A stretch of 64,000 bases of DNA, taken from the NCBI GenBank assembly GCA_018398805.1, contig JAGFBZ010001180.1, positions 434,001 through 498,000 of the forward strand, in the 5' to 3' direction. Under the pieces are notes generated by a model. The model was not told where the DNA came from, did not search any database, and was given only the letters and a program-made list of their open reading frames with translations. Both the position numbers and the translations under genes were made by a program. Source of the stretch: Hirundichthys speculiger (lineage: Eukaryota > Chordata > Actinopteri > Beloniformes > Exocoetidae). The first letter of the stretch is position 1; each line of letters begins with the position of its first letter. Below, one piece after another: positions 44,931 to 58,756 of the stretch.

Positions 44931-45385
44931 CACCCATCCACCCATGAACTCCTCCCCATCCCAGTTTAAATCACAGGTGCAGCGGCCTAAAGAGACTGAG
45001 ACCTCCGTCTACCCGGCCACCTCCTCCAGCTCTTTCAGGCAAGAGACATAATCACTCCAGCATGCCCTGGGTCTGGCCTTGGGCTTCCACCTCATTGGAT
45101 GTGCTCAAAAGTCCTCCCCAGGTGGGTGTGCATGAGGACCCCAAAACACAGATGTTCAAACCACCTCAATTGGCTTTTCTCAATATGGAGGGGAAGCGAG
45201 TCCATTCTGAACAGACAGTTCTGACATTCCCCACACTCTTGTTCTTTCAGTCACTGTCGTGATCCACCTACCTATAGGAACATTTCATTTCTCATTTCAC
45301 CACAATAGACCTGAACAGAGTCTGCATTTCAACAGGCGCTGCACTAATCTACCTGTCTGTCCCCCACCGTCAACTGGTAAAACCA
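44930..45385 (-). pseudogene. Rex3-like LINE 3' portion, antisense
   Basis: Antisense of the region following the RT domain of Rex3. Recognisable blocks are ACCTCCTCCAGCTCTTTCAG, ATCACTCCAGCATGCCCTGG, CAAACCACCTCAATTGGC and CAACAGGCGCTGCACTAATC. In the sense direction these encode the C-terminal tail (SxLRWxGHL-type) and the end next to a GGATGG tail. It carries stops and is only about 450 bp. Confidence 0.75.
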
Positions 45386-45389
45386 TGAT

Positions 45390-48300
45390 TTTCTCACATA
45401 TGATGTAAAAATATGAAATTCTAAAACAGAAGGGTCATTGTTGTATTTTACAAGACAAAGAAACGAAACAAAACATGAATCTAATAGATGCAAGACAGAT
45501 TGAAGTCTGCTGTCAAACACCCATCAAAAGTAATGAGCCACACTGTTCCTTGCATCGACACATTGTTCAAATAATGAAAAGGCATTGAGTTACGTACAAT
45601 TTTAAACCTTTGAGTAGTTTTGTTGTATCAAAGTACACATTTGTCCGTGAAATTCTGAAAACATCTTATTCAAGACATTAAAATCATCTCTTTCTACAGT
45701 TTTCTGTTAAACAGTATACAAAAGCTAATTAATTCTAAGTCATCGTATTTGAGACTATCCAATCAGCTGCTCTGGTAAGTGCAAAGATATAAACGGTGTT
45801 GGATGATAATACAATCGCTGCCAACTGATGAAGGGCACACATTACATTGAAGAAGACAGACATGGACAGGGCAGGACATTGTAAAAACGTAATGGTACAA
45901 GTCCATCATTACACTGAACAAGACATCGCCGAGGACAGGACAAAAAGTGATCCAATCTGCTCTAGAGAGATAAGAGATGAGAGAGAGAGTTGGGGAGAGG
46001 ACATACGAGAAAAAAAAAAAGTGATGAGCAGATGAAATAGGAGGACAACTCCACTCGGAGAGATGCTATCCCTCAAAGTAATGATGATGTCTTAGTTGGT
46101 TAAAAAGCAGTGTTAAGCATTGACTGGGTTGAACATCGGTGTGAGCTGGCTAAAAGAGATGGATGGTTTCTTAAGTAACAGCATCCTGATAGATATGGAG
46201 CAGGAATTAAGCATGACGCAAGGAGAGGATGGTATGAAATATTGCAGGAGGAAGGAAAAGACATAGAGAGAATTTGAGAGAGAGAGGTTAATTTATTTCA
46301 GGCTCTCTCACATAAAAATAAAAGTCTGACTAAGCTCCAGACATCCATGTCTCTTCATAGTCACACAAAAGGCTGGAAACCACATCACACATCCATAAGA
46401 AAGCCCAAAACAATCATAACTGCAATAACAGTTGAAATACTAATACAATTATGATTTTGATGAGTAATTCCCAGTCCTGCCTGCATGAATTAGTTGATGG
46501 TTAGAACCACTTCCTCCTGTCATTTCAAGCCAAATGAAAGACAGCAACATGGAATGGGATGTTAGATGTATGTTTGTATTTCATTTAGAGCACTGCATTT
46601 AGAGGAAAGAAAAGGAAAAAAAGCCTGATTTGTTGGACTTATTCTTTCCACTTGGCAAAGAATATGCATTTCTGAATGACCACCCATTCCACCTGTTTTC
46701 AAAATTAAATAAATAGACGAACAAAGGATTCTAGGAAGATTTAACATACTTATTTATTTTTTACTTACTCAAAATTCATGAAGTCGGGAGAAAAAGAGAA
46801 CTTTGTGCCAGATTTCTCCTTCTTCTCCTCTTTCTTTTTCTTCTTCTAATTATTAGGCTGTTTTCTAAATGTCACAGTGTACTTTTATTATGTCCTCATT
46901 TTGCCAAAAACACCCGGATTGATGTTCTGCCTTTGGAAAAAATTTCCAGGATTCAACTGACCAGTCTCCTTGGCATGCAGCATCCCATAATGCAATAGAC
47001 CACAACAGCACAAGCCAGTCACAGTGGTCCTGTGAGTAGTTTCTGCTTGTGCCATTGCACAGCTGCTGTTATGGTTTTACTATGTATAGACAACAACCAC
47101 CGTAGAGGTACGTATGTGGTAGTTGGTTGTTTCAAAAAGTCTTATTATTTATTTATTATATTTTTATATTTTCTTTTTTGTTTTAAGCCTTTTATTTCTT
47201 TTTAAAACTAGGTATATTCCATCAGTTAAAAAAAAAAAATATTAATATATATCTGATTTTCACTTGAATGATCTCTTTAAATGTTTCAAAACAGGTAGAC
47301 AAGGTGGATGAGGTCTCCGAGCAGTGAGACGGTGACTTCAGGTTGTAATATTTATGTTCACATACTTAAGTTTTGTAGAATAGAGGCCTTTTACAGAAAT
47401 TAAGGGGTAGAAAGAAGGCTATGTTAAATTTAAGCTATGAAGTATGTTCAAAAATGTCTTCATTGTTTTTGTCATGACACATTAAACTTCCATGATATAT
47501 TGTCTCTTGCAGGTATTGTTCATGAATCCTGAAGAAAAAAAAAACAAAAGTTTAGAAATGTGGATGTTGTTTGGTTGAGAACTTATTTAATGGACTGGGC
47601 TATGAGCATATTTTTATTTGTTTATTTCATCAAACAGCCCAGATGAGTGAAAAATAGGTCACCCACAGAGCTGACCTCTCTCATCTGTATTTTGTCTGGA
47701 CTATAGGAGCACCCTCATTTGTCAGGTTTAGTAAATCAGGCCATTAGTCATTGTCAGTTGTCTTCTGCATATTTACATATTAACAATTATAATATTTATT
47801 GTATACAAACAATTACATGGCACTCAGTCCAATAGTTCAGATATGTCAGGTAAGTGATCAAAGGGCTAATACTGACAAAAGATTGTTGCTAAATCATATT
47901 CTCCCTCTCTTTTTCTTTCTTTCTGTCAATTGGAAAACATTTGAGTTCCAAAAACAAACAAAAAAAAAGAAAACAAGTTGATAACACTTTAAAATCTTTG
48001 ATCAATCTCCTTCTCCTTAATGTTCCAGCTAAAAATCCAGCTAAATCAACAGAAACTACACCCTTCATTTGTGAAAAGAAATTAAACATGTTAGTGGGTT
48101 ATTTTTTTTTTTTTTTTTTTACAAAATTAAGAGCAAATTGAAGTACCAATATTAACTGAGATGATTAAAGTCTAGCCAACAACAATTATTTCCAGCAATT
48201 TTTAAAAGAATGCTGTAATAGAAAAAAAAAACATACCTACAAACATAAATATGAGCCAAAGAGAAAAGAAAAAAAAAGACAAACCTAAAGCTTTTATTTG

Positions 48301-49520
48301 AAAATATCTTCATTTATCTTTGCCTTTAGACTGCTTTTACCCTCCGAGGCTTATTTCGTCTGATAGGACTTAACAGCCCTCCTCCCCAACCACTCCAATA
48401 AGTGTTTTTCAATTACTGCTGTCAGCCAGTAATCATCTAGTGATGAATAGTCTGATATCAAGCCTTTATATTTATCTGCCGTCTTTGTTATATTGCTTCT
48501 AGACAAGGCTGCACTTGTGTGTGAGACAAGAGGGAGACGTAATATACCCTTTTTTTTTTTTACTTACAAAGTATAGAAGGTGAGATGAAATGAATGTCAT
48601 ACTTGATTCATTTTATCTTGTTAAATGTTTCAAAACATAAATATTTCTGAACCATTAAGCAATCCACTGTTATTTCTGAGAGAAAGGAGATGATAATATT
48701 TTGATCAAATATTTATGATCATTACCCTTTGTGGATAATTATTGTGATTCATTTTTCTTTTCTTGCTTTAACAGTGCCAATAACAAAAGTAGCAGCGCAA
48801 ATAGAAGCGGCCTAATATGGTCGTTAGAAGCATTATGTTAATATGCAGAAAGCATATAATTGCACAAAACAAGCTCATGCAAAGCACTGATTTCATTATT
48901 TTGGGGTTATTATATTAAGTGAAGAATAGACCAAATATTAACTGAATTTTGTAAACACTTGTTTACAGAAAACTGGAAATATTAGCATTAAAAACTACAT
49001 GGAAGTACATGTACATGGAAGAAACAAAAGCAATGACAAAAATTGAGTCAGGCAGTTCCTGGCAGATGTTTACATGATTCTTCATTGATATAAATACCAC
49101 AGTGGAATGATTTGGACCAAACAACTGTTTCATACACATCTGTAAAAAGTACAAAAATAATAGGTATGTTAAATGAAGAAAAAAAAATGCAATCAACTTT
49201 TGATTCATTGTCAGGTCAAAGTTTAATACACACATACACCTTATCTCCCTTAATCAATGATAGAATCAGGGAACACCTCATTTTAATCATTAATTTTCCA
49301 CCATAAGACTATTCCTTTGTTGATGCAGTAATCTATAAACTTTAGTTGAGCATGACGTTGTTGGGACCAGAGCTTCCTTGATGACGCGTACTCACATGAC
49401 TGTCTGCTTTATGATCGCATGTGTTTTGGTAGTTGATTTTATCATTATAAATGTTTCAAAGTTAAACAATTTCTCCATATCTGCCATGTGCAGAAATTAT
49501 TTAAAAAAAAATAAAAACAT
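45390..49520. other. non-coding stretch without recognised genes
   Basis: About 4 kb of AT-rich sequence with poly(A)/poly(T) runs. Nothing recognised. Confidence 0.55.
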
Positions 49521-49525
49521 GATTT

Positions 49526-49650
49526 ACTGGCGACCTATCCAGGGTGAACCCCTGCCTTTCGCCTGAAGTGAACTGGGATAGGCTCCAGCAGATCCCCGTG
49601 ACCCTGCAGAGGATTAAACGGGTATAGATAATGGATGGATGGATGGAAAA
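49526..49650 (+). mobile_element. SINE 3' fragment
   Basis: ACTGGCGACCTATCCAGGGT through GGGATAGGCTCCAGCAGATC to a (GGAT)n tail; the 3' third of the SINE family seen at 32759-33118. Confidence 0.85.
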
Positions 49651-50816
49651 ACATGACTTTTGTTTATAGTTAATGTATATTCACTGGGAAAAAAAGTGTT
49701 AGGCTGGAAATAAATATTTATCTTCCATTATAATCTATGTTACAGTTGTGTTTTGGGAAACAGCACACTGTTTTTCTGGAATTAGAACACCTCTTGGGTA
49801 TCTTTCTTATCCTGCAGATTGTGCCGTGTCCTGTCTTTTCTCCTTCCTCTGCCAGCCGTTTATCATTCTTCCAGGTTCTGCTCTCCTGTCTCCTGCCATC
49901 ACTTCTCGTCTCAACATTTTGTCTTTCTGGTTTTTGGATATTCTGCAGCGTGCAATATTTTTGTTTCAATCAAAGACACTAGTATTATGCTTTCCTTCCT
50001 GACCTGCTGCTTTAGGGTTCTCTGACACAAGCATCCCGAACAGTCTGGGGTTTTACAGACCTGTCCCATATTAATATTCTTTCAGAGTGGGGCTGGAGAC
50101 TATGCACATTGCAGAGAAAGGAAAGAACGTAGGATTAACGAGGCCCAGAGGCACATATTTGACCCATGCATGGCTCCAATGGAGTTGATCTAGTATACTG
50201 ATCAATGTGAAACCAGTGTAGCACCAGTGGTTTAAATGTAATATACATATAATAAAGTTTAATGTCATGAAATGGAGACAGAGCTAATATAATTTACATT
50301 TTATGAAAGCATGACTAAAAAACTCCCCACCTCACATAGATGCATATCTGTATAAAACTGCAACCTCTGCAGTTACTCATTTCTTTTCGACTTTTGTTCC
50401 TCCACCTTGCGTGTGTAAATGATACCAAGTCACTTCCTATAAACAATAAAATAAAATAGATGTGCAGGCACAGAAAAAAGACTCCCTGCCCTCCTCCTCC
50501 TTCGCTTCCCCTTCTGTTTTCCTCCGCTCTCCATCTATCACATCCAGCGGGTACCACAGGCCACTGACCAAGCCTGTCCTCCCGTCATTAGCCCCGCGTT
50601 CTCCCCGCGCGATCCGTGTGGCTACCCCTGTCTCCTCTCTCCAGCCCGGCACCCCATAATAATATCTCTTTCAACCTTCACACCATGATAAATAGGAGAG
50701 CGCAGAACAAAAGGAATGGTAGGAAAGGAGGGAGGGCGAACAGAGGGGTGAAGTACAAGAGAGTTAAGAATAGAATGAAAAAGAAGAGAATGCTGATGTA
50801 GTTCCTGTCTGTGTAG

Positions 50817-50818
<2 letters not shown>

Positions 50819-50887
<69 letters not shown>
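50819..50887. repeat. (AT)n microsatellite
   Basis: Uninterrupted AT dinucleotides for about 69 bp. Confidence 0.95.
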
Positions 50888-50892
<5 letters not shown>

Positions 50893-53409
50893 AAGGACAG
50901 CTGTCTGGTCCACAAGTGCAGCTTTAGTTACAGGTGCACTCCATTGGGTTTCTGCTAAGCAAAGTAGTCAATTAAATTGTTCAGATTCAGCTTTGCCCTC
51001 ACTCTGTCCTCTTTCTGGTAAAGCTTTACAGTTGGTTTTGAATGCTGTCTGTCAGTTTTGAGCTTTCTGACTGCTCTGGCAATGTTGCTTTGCACTGTCA
51101 TGCATATCTCTATTTACCATGACCCAACATTAAATATGCTCTCACTTTTTAGATAGAAATGATCCATTAATCCTCATTTAAATGTAATTCATAATTGTAA
51201 CATATGTATAGATTAATAAATGATGTTCCTCATTTTCTTATAAAGATATATTTGCACTGTTTTTTAATAAAAGAAAAGACAACAGACATCAAGTATTTAA
51301 TTGTAAAATGTGAAAAGCTTGGAGCAGAGAAATTGCAAGTTTATACTTTTGCATTGCTGCAGACTAAATGCTGTGTAACAAAATTGTCCTTCTATTTTCT
51401 CAACAGATCACAGCTACGATGACATATCTGGATATGTTTTCATGCAGATCCCTGGTTGTCACATGGCATAATGCATGTAAAGTGGTATAAAGTAGATATA
51501 AGTGTGCTCCTGACATGCAATCCCCAGTCCATGAAATCTGAGAAGATTTCTAAAATGCAACAATTATTGAAAACTCTAATTTCTTAGTTCATTTGAGCCT
51601 TTATTAACTGACACACAGCAAAATACACACCAACATTCATTGCTTTTATAAAATTTAACAAAGTCCAGAATTTGAAAAGAGTCACTACTTTTTGCAGGCT
51701 TGCAAGAGTAATTTTTCCCATGATTGCTAAAAATAAGATTCCAACTGTTCCAACAACACGTCTATCATCTAATCCTCCTCTTCATGATGCACCATACACT
51801 TTCAACAGAAAACAGACCACGAGCGCACACACTCTCTGTATGAACAAGTCACGGATTGTAAGTTGTGGAGAATTACATCTGGCACAGTCTGACTGAAATA
51901 AGTCACCTTCTTTAAAGTTCCATGTCCCTGCATCAAAGGATACATTCATGCTTCTGCAAGTCAACCATGCCACTGGCACTGATGCATCATATGGAAAACA
52001 CCCCAAATAACCCCATAATTTGTGTAGAGTGATAATAGTCTTCCAAGGTATGTCTGAGCGCCTGTTCCCATAGTGATCACTCTTGCATTACAGTTTTTCC
52101 TGCAGCATTGCCTGAGGGCTCAAAGGTCATGTGCACCCAACAGCTTTAGACACTGAGACTTCTTGAAACATGTCACAGTTTCATGCAGCGAAGATGTAAA
52201 GCGATCCAAGAACACTTCCAGCATTGCTTTGAGACATAATGTTTCAACTAATCAGTTATTCCCTGACAGAGTTTGACAGAAAGTGTTGAACCACATCATT
52301 CTTGTTTGACCAGGTCAATTAGCTGCCCCCACAAAAAATAAAAAGAAACACCGAGCAACCACCCTAAATAAACAAGTTACATTTATTTGTGAACATTTTC
52401 CAGGAAAAATACTAATAGCCAAATGACTTATGGTAATCAGTGAAAAGTGTGGCTTGAGATCATCAATATTTATAAGAGTATAGGAATTAGTATAAGAATG
52501 TTCTCTCATAAGATATGGAATAGATATGAAAAGATATGAAATATATATGAAATAGCCTTTCAGAGACTGATCATATCCGCTGCTAGTACTGTCTTAAATT
52601 AGTGTCTTGAGGTTTTTTAATAGCACAAATAATGATAATAATTAAATGAATCAACAACCCTCAGCTCCACCAGACAAAGAGGGATGTGAACTCATTATGC
52701 AAGGTCCCCCCTTGAGACCTGCTCAGAGTTTGATCTTTAAGTCATAATTAAAAAGTGTCTCGCCTCTGTTCTTTTTCAATCCCTGCTCTTGTAATTTCTA
52801 TGTGATTTATTAGCGCAGCCACAAATTAGACTCCCCTCCCCGGCATGGTATGTTTGATATGTTTTAATGTTTTGTTTCAACAGTTGAACAAATGAGTGTG
52901 TGTTCGTTTTATGTGGGCCTAAGGAAAAGCTTGGCTTTGTTCAGGGTCATGCTGGCTGTTTTTAGGTCCGCTGAAGGACAGCAGTTGCGCACTAGTTGCC
53001 ACATCTTCATCGCCTGCTGAGATGAATCCTGCTGATCATCAGTGGGGAGTTGGGTTGCTATGAGTAACTGAGAGTGTATTAGTGCAGTTATCTGTGTGGA
53101 TTTGTGCATTCTGCAGTTACTTTTATTATGAGTTTGAATTTAGAGGGAGTCATGTGAGGACAAAGCAATAAATTATGCCAAGAGAAAGAAGGCTGTTAAT
53201 TATTTTTTTCCATTTTCAGCAAGTTTCTTTTGTGAACTCAGATGTCCCATCATTCTTTTTATGTATTCGTCCAATATAATTCAGCCTCCTTTTCCTCAGT
53301 CCTTCCTTTTCTCTGTCTATCCATCCTTGTCTCCTCCTTTCTCTCCTTACATTGATTTAAGAGTTGCCTTCATGGCTTTGACACATCTGTATTTCTATGA
53401 GAGCAGGTT

Positions 53410-53435
53410 GGTGTGTGTGTGTGTGTGTGTGTGTG
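53410..53435. repeat. (GT)n microsatellite
   Basis: GT dinucleotide run. Confidence 0.9.
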
Positions 53436-53529
53436 CGTCTGTGGAGATGGTTGGAGTCCATGATGATTCAGATATAATAGCTTTGTATTGCTGCCTTCCT
53501 TCTGTGACCGAACAGTTCAGATTCAGAGA

Positions 53530-53548
53530 TGTGTGTGTGTGTGTGTGT
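53530..53548. repeat. (GT)n microsatellite
   Basis: GT dinucleotide run. Confidence 0.9.
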
Positions 53549-54429
53549 CTGCTGTTGTGTGTACATGTGCATAGACTCATTTGGCTACACATTACAACCC
53601 AGACAGTAATATCTGCTATGCATACATTATCCAACCTTCTGATTATCCAGAAATCACCAAGCAGGAGAATTAGAGTGTGGCTCCCTTTCAGTCTTGTTGC
53701 CGTTTCTGAGCAGGCCAGGCTGCTGTGCCACCCCCCACTCTACCCCCCTCCAGTCAGAGGTTAAGATAGCAATCAGGACAGAACCGCAGATAGAGAGAGA
53801 CATTTTAATAATATTTTAATATTCTCTATGGCTGGTAATTGTTAAAGGACAGTCAAGTCCTCGCTGCTCTCACTCATAGCCTTGACAATTATGGTTGCAA
53901 ACAGTGAGAGCTCAAATATGGTTAACTGGCATTTTGCATTCTGTACTGATTTTTTCTGATCTTTTGTGAACCAAGTTCGTCTTTAAGCTCTTTTTTTTAA
54001 TGCTTTCAGAAAATGTACCTAAGCATCTTCATAAAATATGTTTTCTGTTTTTTTTTTGACTTTGTGTGCACATTTATGTTTGTGTTTTGTAAGAGATTTT
54101 TCCATCTCAATGTTCTTTTCCTGTTTAAATAAATGTAAATAAAGGCAGATAAAAATATCAAAATTCCAGCCCTGAGAATTTACACATGGCAGAGCTTCCA
54201 GGAAGTCAGACACAAGAATGGCATATATAATCTGGCTTTGCCCATGCAGCTCTAACTCCTACATTGTCCAGTACTATAACCCATACAGGCCATGGGTAAA
54301 CAACTGAAAAGGGTTCAGACGAAATTTAAACGATGTATAAGGAGAGGCTAATTTTAGCCTTTAAGTGGAAAAGTACATTTAATTTAAATCCAGCCATCAT
54401 TTTTATCGTTGTGTCGCGTAGAAGATGCT

Positions 54430-55625
54430 CACTCAGAGTTGTCCATGATGTTCTTCATTTTGTGAAGTATCCTCCTCTGCACAATCAGAACAGAACAGCC
54501 AGTCTTCTTTATCTGTTTGTTCAGTTTTTTTATGTTACTGGCTCTGATGCTGCTCCCTAACTCTCCACAACAGACTTATAGAAGATATACAACATCTTGT
54601 TGCAAACACTGAAGGACCTAAGCTTCCTCAAGAAGTAAAGTCTACTCTGTCCCTTCTTATAAACAACATCAGTGTTGGTCCTCCTAAAATCCGCAATCAT
54701 CTCCTTTGTCTTGTTCACATTTAAGAGGAGATGACTGTTCCCACACCACGCCACAAAGTGGTCCACCAGTTCTCTGCATTCAGTCTCGTGTCCATCACTG
54801 ATTCACCACACAACTGCAAAGTTATCTGAGTATTTCTGCATATGGCAGGACTCTGACTAGTACTGGAAGTCTGAGGTGTACAGAGTGAAGAGAATAGAGT
54901 GCAGAATACGTTCTGTGCTGATGACCACCTGATCGGAGACATATCCATTTAGTCTTACAAACTGTGGTCTGAAATCCAGCTGTTTGTGGAGGGATCCACC
55001 TGTGTCTTCCTGGAGTTTCTTTTATAGTAAAGCAGGCTGGATGGTGTTTAAGACACTGGATGAAATCCAAGAACATGATCTTCACAGTGCTGCCTGCTTT
55101 GCCCAGATGAGTGTAGGTTTGTTGAAGCAGGTGTATGATGGTGTCTTCAACTCCAACCCCACAACGATAAGCAAACTGAAGTTTGACCTGGAAAATGCTT
55201 GTTTGCTTATTGAGGTGGGCCAATAAAAGTCTCTCCAGGACTTTTGTGATGTGGGATGTTAGAGCCACAGTTCTATAGTCATTAGGAGAAAATGGAGAAG
55301 ATCTCTTTGGTGCTGGAAGAAGACAGGATGTCTTCAACAGCACCAGAACCTTCTTCTGGCTCAGGGTGATGCTGAAGAGGTGCTGTAGAATCCCACATAG
55401 CTGGTCTGCACAGGTTTTCAGGACTCTGGGGCTGACACCGTCTGGACCTGCAGCCTTGTTCCTGTTTAGTCTCTCCAGCTGCCCCTTCACCTGACTGCTA
55501 GAGACAGACGGACGGGAGGGGGAGATGTAGGGGGCACCAATATCTCCTGATGTGGTTGGAGACAACGATGAAGCAGCAGCAAGATTCATGAACGAGGTGG
55601 AAGATGAGACAGTTGAGAAGTGACA
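54430..55625 (-). pseudogene. Rex1-like LINE reverse transcriptase, broken
   Basis: The minus strand carries most of an RT domain. In the 55589-54822 frame: LERLNRNKAAGPDGVSPRVL, then LKTCADQLCGILQHLFSITL, then NDYRTVALTSHITKVLERLL. Next come ELQ-type 'KLQFAYRCGVGVEDTIIHLL' and STVKIMFLDFIQCLKH, the RT A-box with F-L-D-F. Frame shifts follow (GxPQGTVLSP block lost), and the YSDD-type region is reduced to YAEIL. A later frame (54766-54557) gives HFVAWCGNSHLLLNVNKTKE and MIADFRRT, which in Rex1/CR1 elements lie after the YxDD box. There are at least three frameshifts and no endonuclease domain, consistent with 5' truncation. Order and motifs fit Rex1. Confidence 0.85.
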
Positions 55626-55659
55626 GGGAAGCTGTGGGTCAGGGGAGGGTGGGAGGTCT

Positions 55660-55745
55660 GTTTGGGTGGGGGGAGCAGAAGGGGTCTCTGAAAGGTGCCT
55701 AGAGACAATTTATTATGTAACAGACACTATACGAATAAAGTTGAA
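55660..55745 (+). mobile_element. L2-like LINE 3'-terminus fragment
   Basis: GAAAGGTGCCTAGAGACAAT then ATGTAACAGACACTATACGA and ATAAAGTTGAAATG: the sense 3' end of the L2-like family seen antisense at 36664-36760. Confidence 0.6.
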
Positions 55746-55749
55746 ATGT

Positions 55750-56820
55750 TATCAATAAAGAAGACTTAACTTGATCACATAATCAAAAAAAAAAATCGAC
55801 AGAGCTACTGCAGCAAGCTGCCACCATGAGGAGCACTATTCTAGAAAAAAAAAAGAAAAGACTCGACTCTGGAGAGTGGCACTTCCACACCTGGTGGAAC
55901 CCAGGGGTGAGGTCCCTGCCCTGAGCATGGGACCTGAAACTGACTACTTTCGAACACTGCCTGATTGCTTATGTTTGTGATTCTGAGTTTACCCTTACAA
56001 ATCGAGATTCTGTGAGAATGAGACAGTTATATTCTCATTTAAAGCCCTGTCTAGTCTGATGCTTTATTCTATTATCCTTATAAAATGGATGGGTGGTGTC
56101 AAATCAAATGTGCTTTTTGTCCCTCTAAAATACATGGTTGACCTTCTGACCCCGATCTTCGCTGGTTAACATAATGGTGACATATGAGTCATAGTTTGCT
56201 TGTGGTGTTTTATTTTTAATATAGACTGAATTTTCTATGCCATTCCCGTGTTCGAACTACTGGCAGCTTTAACTGCCATATTTAAAGTGATGCAGTTCAC
56301 CTGTGGCTGAGTGCCAAAATTGACCTGGTTTGTATCTTCAGCAGATCTGGCATTGCTTCTAAGGGCACTTCTGAAGCACAACACAATGCTTCTAGTGGTA
56401 CTGCTCTCATTGACTATAATTGCCACATTTCACAAAAGCTGCCACGGCACTGCAGGACTACTGCACTTCCATGCTCCGTGGAACTCAGCGATATGTTCAA
56501 CTCATGAACTCATGATGATTAAATGTGGTATTTGAGAATTAAGATTGCTGGTCAATTGTGTGTTTGTATGTGTGTTTTTTGTTTTTTGTTTTTTTTATTT
56601 ACATCTTGGTCTCAAACAATGAATTTCCCACAGAGGTAACTTGCTGCTATTTAAAAAAAAAAAAAAAAAGTGTAAACCCATAGCTAAAAGGAGACTACAC
56701 TTGAACTGTCTCTATTCTTTTTGACCAAAGCATCTCATTGGCATTCCATTAAGGCCTCAGGAAATTGTCAGTTTGTTAGAAAAAGTGGGAAACAAATATC
56801 TATATATATATATATATATA

Positions 56821-56915
<95 letters not shown>

Positions 56916-57905
56916 ATATATCTCAAATCATCACATGTTTTACGATGGTAGAATGTATGTTTAGTTCCAAGGATAATCGGAACTATTGGATGTGAAATGA
57001 CAGAATAAAACGTGGCTAGCAGAAAAATAAAGGAAGCTGACACCAAAAACGCCTGCCTGTTCTGCATACTTCTTACTGTTATACATCAATCTATCAGCTA
57101 ACCTTATTACTATTCAGATTACAAACAGCACACACGCACACTATTCAGATTAGAAGCCCAAGGCGTATGGGACGTTGAGAGGTGCAGCGAAGACATGAGC
57201 GACCTTTTCAATCGTTGCTGGACACTTTGAGTCGGCAGTAAATCCATCTCAGTGAACTGGTGTGATAGGTGATTTCTTGAAACCTGTCCAAAACTCTTCA
57301 GATCTACCACCACACTATCACAATGTATGCACATTACATTTGCTCACCTGTGTATTTCTGTACATGGATTCTGCTTCGTTTCTCCTATTGGTGTTGATTG
57401 CGGATATTTTACAATGATGTCTAAATTGAATGACCTTGAACTGCAGCTAAGTACTGTCTTGGTATGTCATTTCAGTTAGGATCACCAGAATTATTTCTAT
57501 TTGCTAAATGGCAGCATAATGAGAGAGGCAATGTTTTAGAGCGTTTTTTTTTAATTATTTTTTCCATAACCTTTATTACCATACCTTGTTGAACAGTTTT
57601 TTTTTTCTTCTCCGGTTGTCGCTTCGACGGCAGCTTGTTGGGATCCAGCTAGTCTGTTTTTATTATGAATTGGCATTACATTTGGTTTGAATTTTGGACT
57701 CAATTGGGATTCATTGAAATTAGCAGGAATTACAATGAATGTAGTTGAATTGGAAGATAATTTGGATTTAACTGGATTTTCTCTCATTTTTTAAACTTTG
57801 AATGCTTTAAAGTGCCTTGGGATGACTTTCCAGTTCATTTGTTCTATACGGGTGAATTTAATTGAACTGAATAGAGCTTCCACAGAGTTCAATAGTTTTG
57901 AACAC
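55750..57905. other. non-coding stretch without recognised genes
   Basis: Contains a very long (TA)n (56796-56920). No open frame with recognisable similarity. Confidence 0.55.
56796..56920. repeat. (TA)n microsatellite, long
   Basis: About 125 bp of TA/AT dinucleotides with single C and G interruptions; it produces spurious Ile-Tyr repeat frames on both strands. Confidence 0.95.
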
Positions 57906-58054
57906 TTGGGGAGAGTGAGGTAATGTGAGACGGTTTTTACTTCCTCCCCCCTCTAAGCAAGCTAAACTGATGTACATATCTATAAAATTAACACATTTTC
58001 CTTTAATTTAGGATGTTTCCTAAGAACGGAAATGATCGGAATGTTCACCGACTT

Positions 58055-58075
58055 GGGGGGGGGGGGGGGGGGGGG
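58055..58075. repeat. poly(G) tract
   Basis: Twenty-one consecutive G within the pogo element, near its 3' (minus-strand) end. Confidence 0.95.
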
Positions 58076-58756
58076 TAAAATCATCCACTTACTCTGGCAG
58101 GCTTTAGCTCGGGGTTTAGCCGGTCTGACGGAACATATGGTGCAAATGCTTAATCTGGGAAAATGTTGCGATTGTATGGGAAAATGCCAGTGGACCTTAA
58201 ACCCAGAGGTGATGTTCTGTAGTGTCACGGTTGTTATGAAGGCTTGATTCACAACTTCTGCAACCTAGGAGATGGTGACTCTTTTGCCAGGATTCGATCG
58301 CATCCACCCATCGAGAGCTCGGCTGTAATGGGCTTTGAATGGACCATACACGGCCACATCCAGAGGCTGCATGCGATGGGATGTGTGAGGTGGGAGAGTA
58401 AGAATAACAATACCATTGCTCCTGGCAAGTTCTACTGCCCTGAGTGATATGTGAGCTTTAAGATTGTCCATGATTAGCAGCATGGGGTGGTCAGGTGAAC
58501 AGTAAGTGTGGTTTATCAGGTGATCTAGGAACTCGGCCCAGCTATCTTCATTCATCCATCCTGTTCTGGTGGAGGTACCCTTTGCTCCTGGAGGTGCATT
58601 GATCATGAAGCAGTCTTTAAACTTTACTCTGGGAAAGACAAACATGGGAGGTGCAGCATCCCCAGCAGCATTCACAGCACACACCAGAATTACCAGTTCC
58701 CCTCTCTCGCCCGATGTGAAGGAACCAACCTGCCTTTTCCCTCTTTGTGTCGCAAC

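Larger units (their letters stand above)
49655..54330. other. non-coding stretch with simple repeats
   Basis: Contains a long (AT)n (50819-50887), GT runs (53410-53435 and 53530-53548) and a more GC-rich patch at 50460-50660 with CpGs that I cannot assign. 51680-52200 may be an unrecognised old repeat. Confidence 0.5.

Noticed and set aside
50460..50660. GC-rich patch as an exon or CpG-island promoter
   Set aside because: Short, repetitive CT-rich start, no splice-site pair consistent with a frame, no similarity seen.
51590..52310. Possible Tc1 or other repeat with a minus-strand frame containing CARCN
   Set aside because: It feels repeat-derived but I could not find terminal repeats, target duplications or a firm transposase motif.
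56721..57067. Tyr-Ile repeat proteins on both strands
   Set aside because: Translation of the (TA)n microsatellite.
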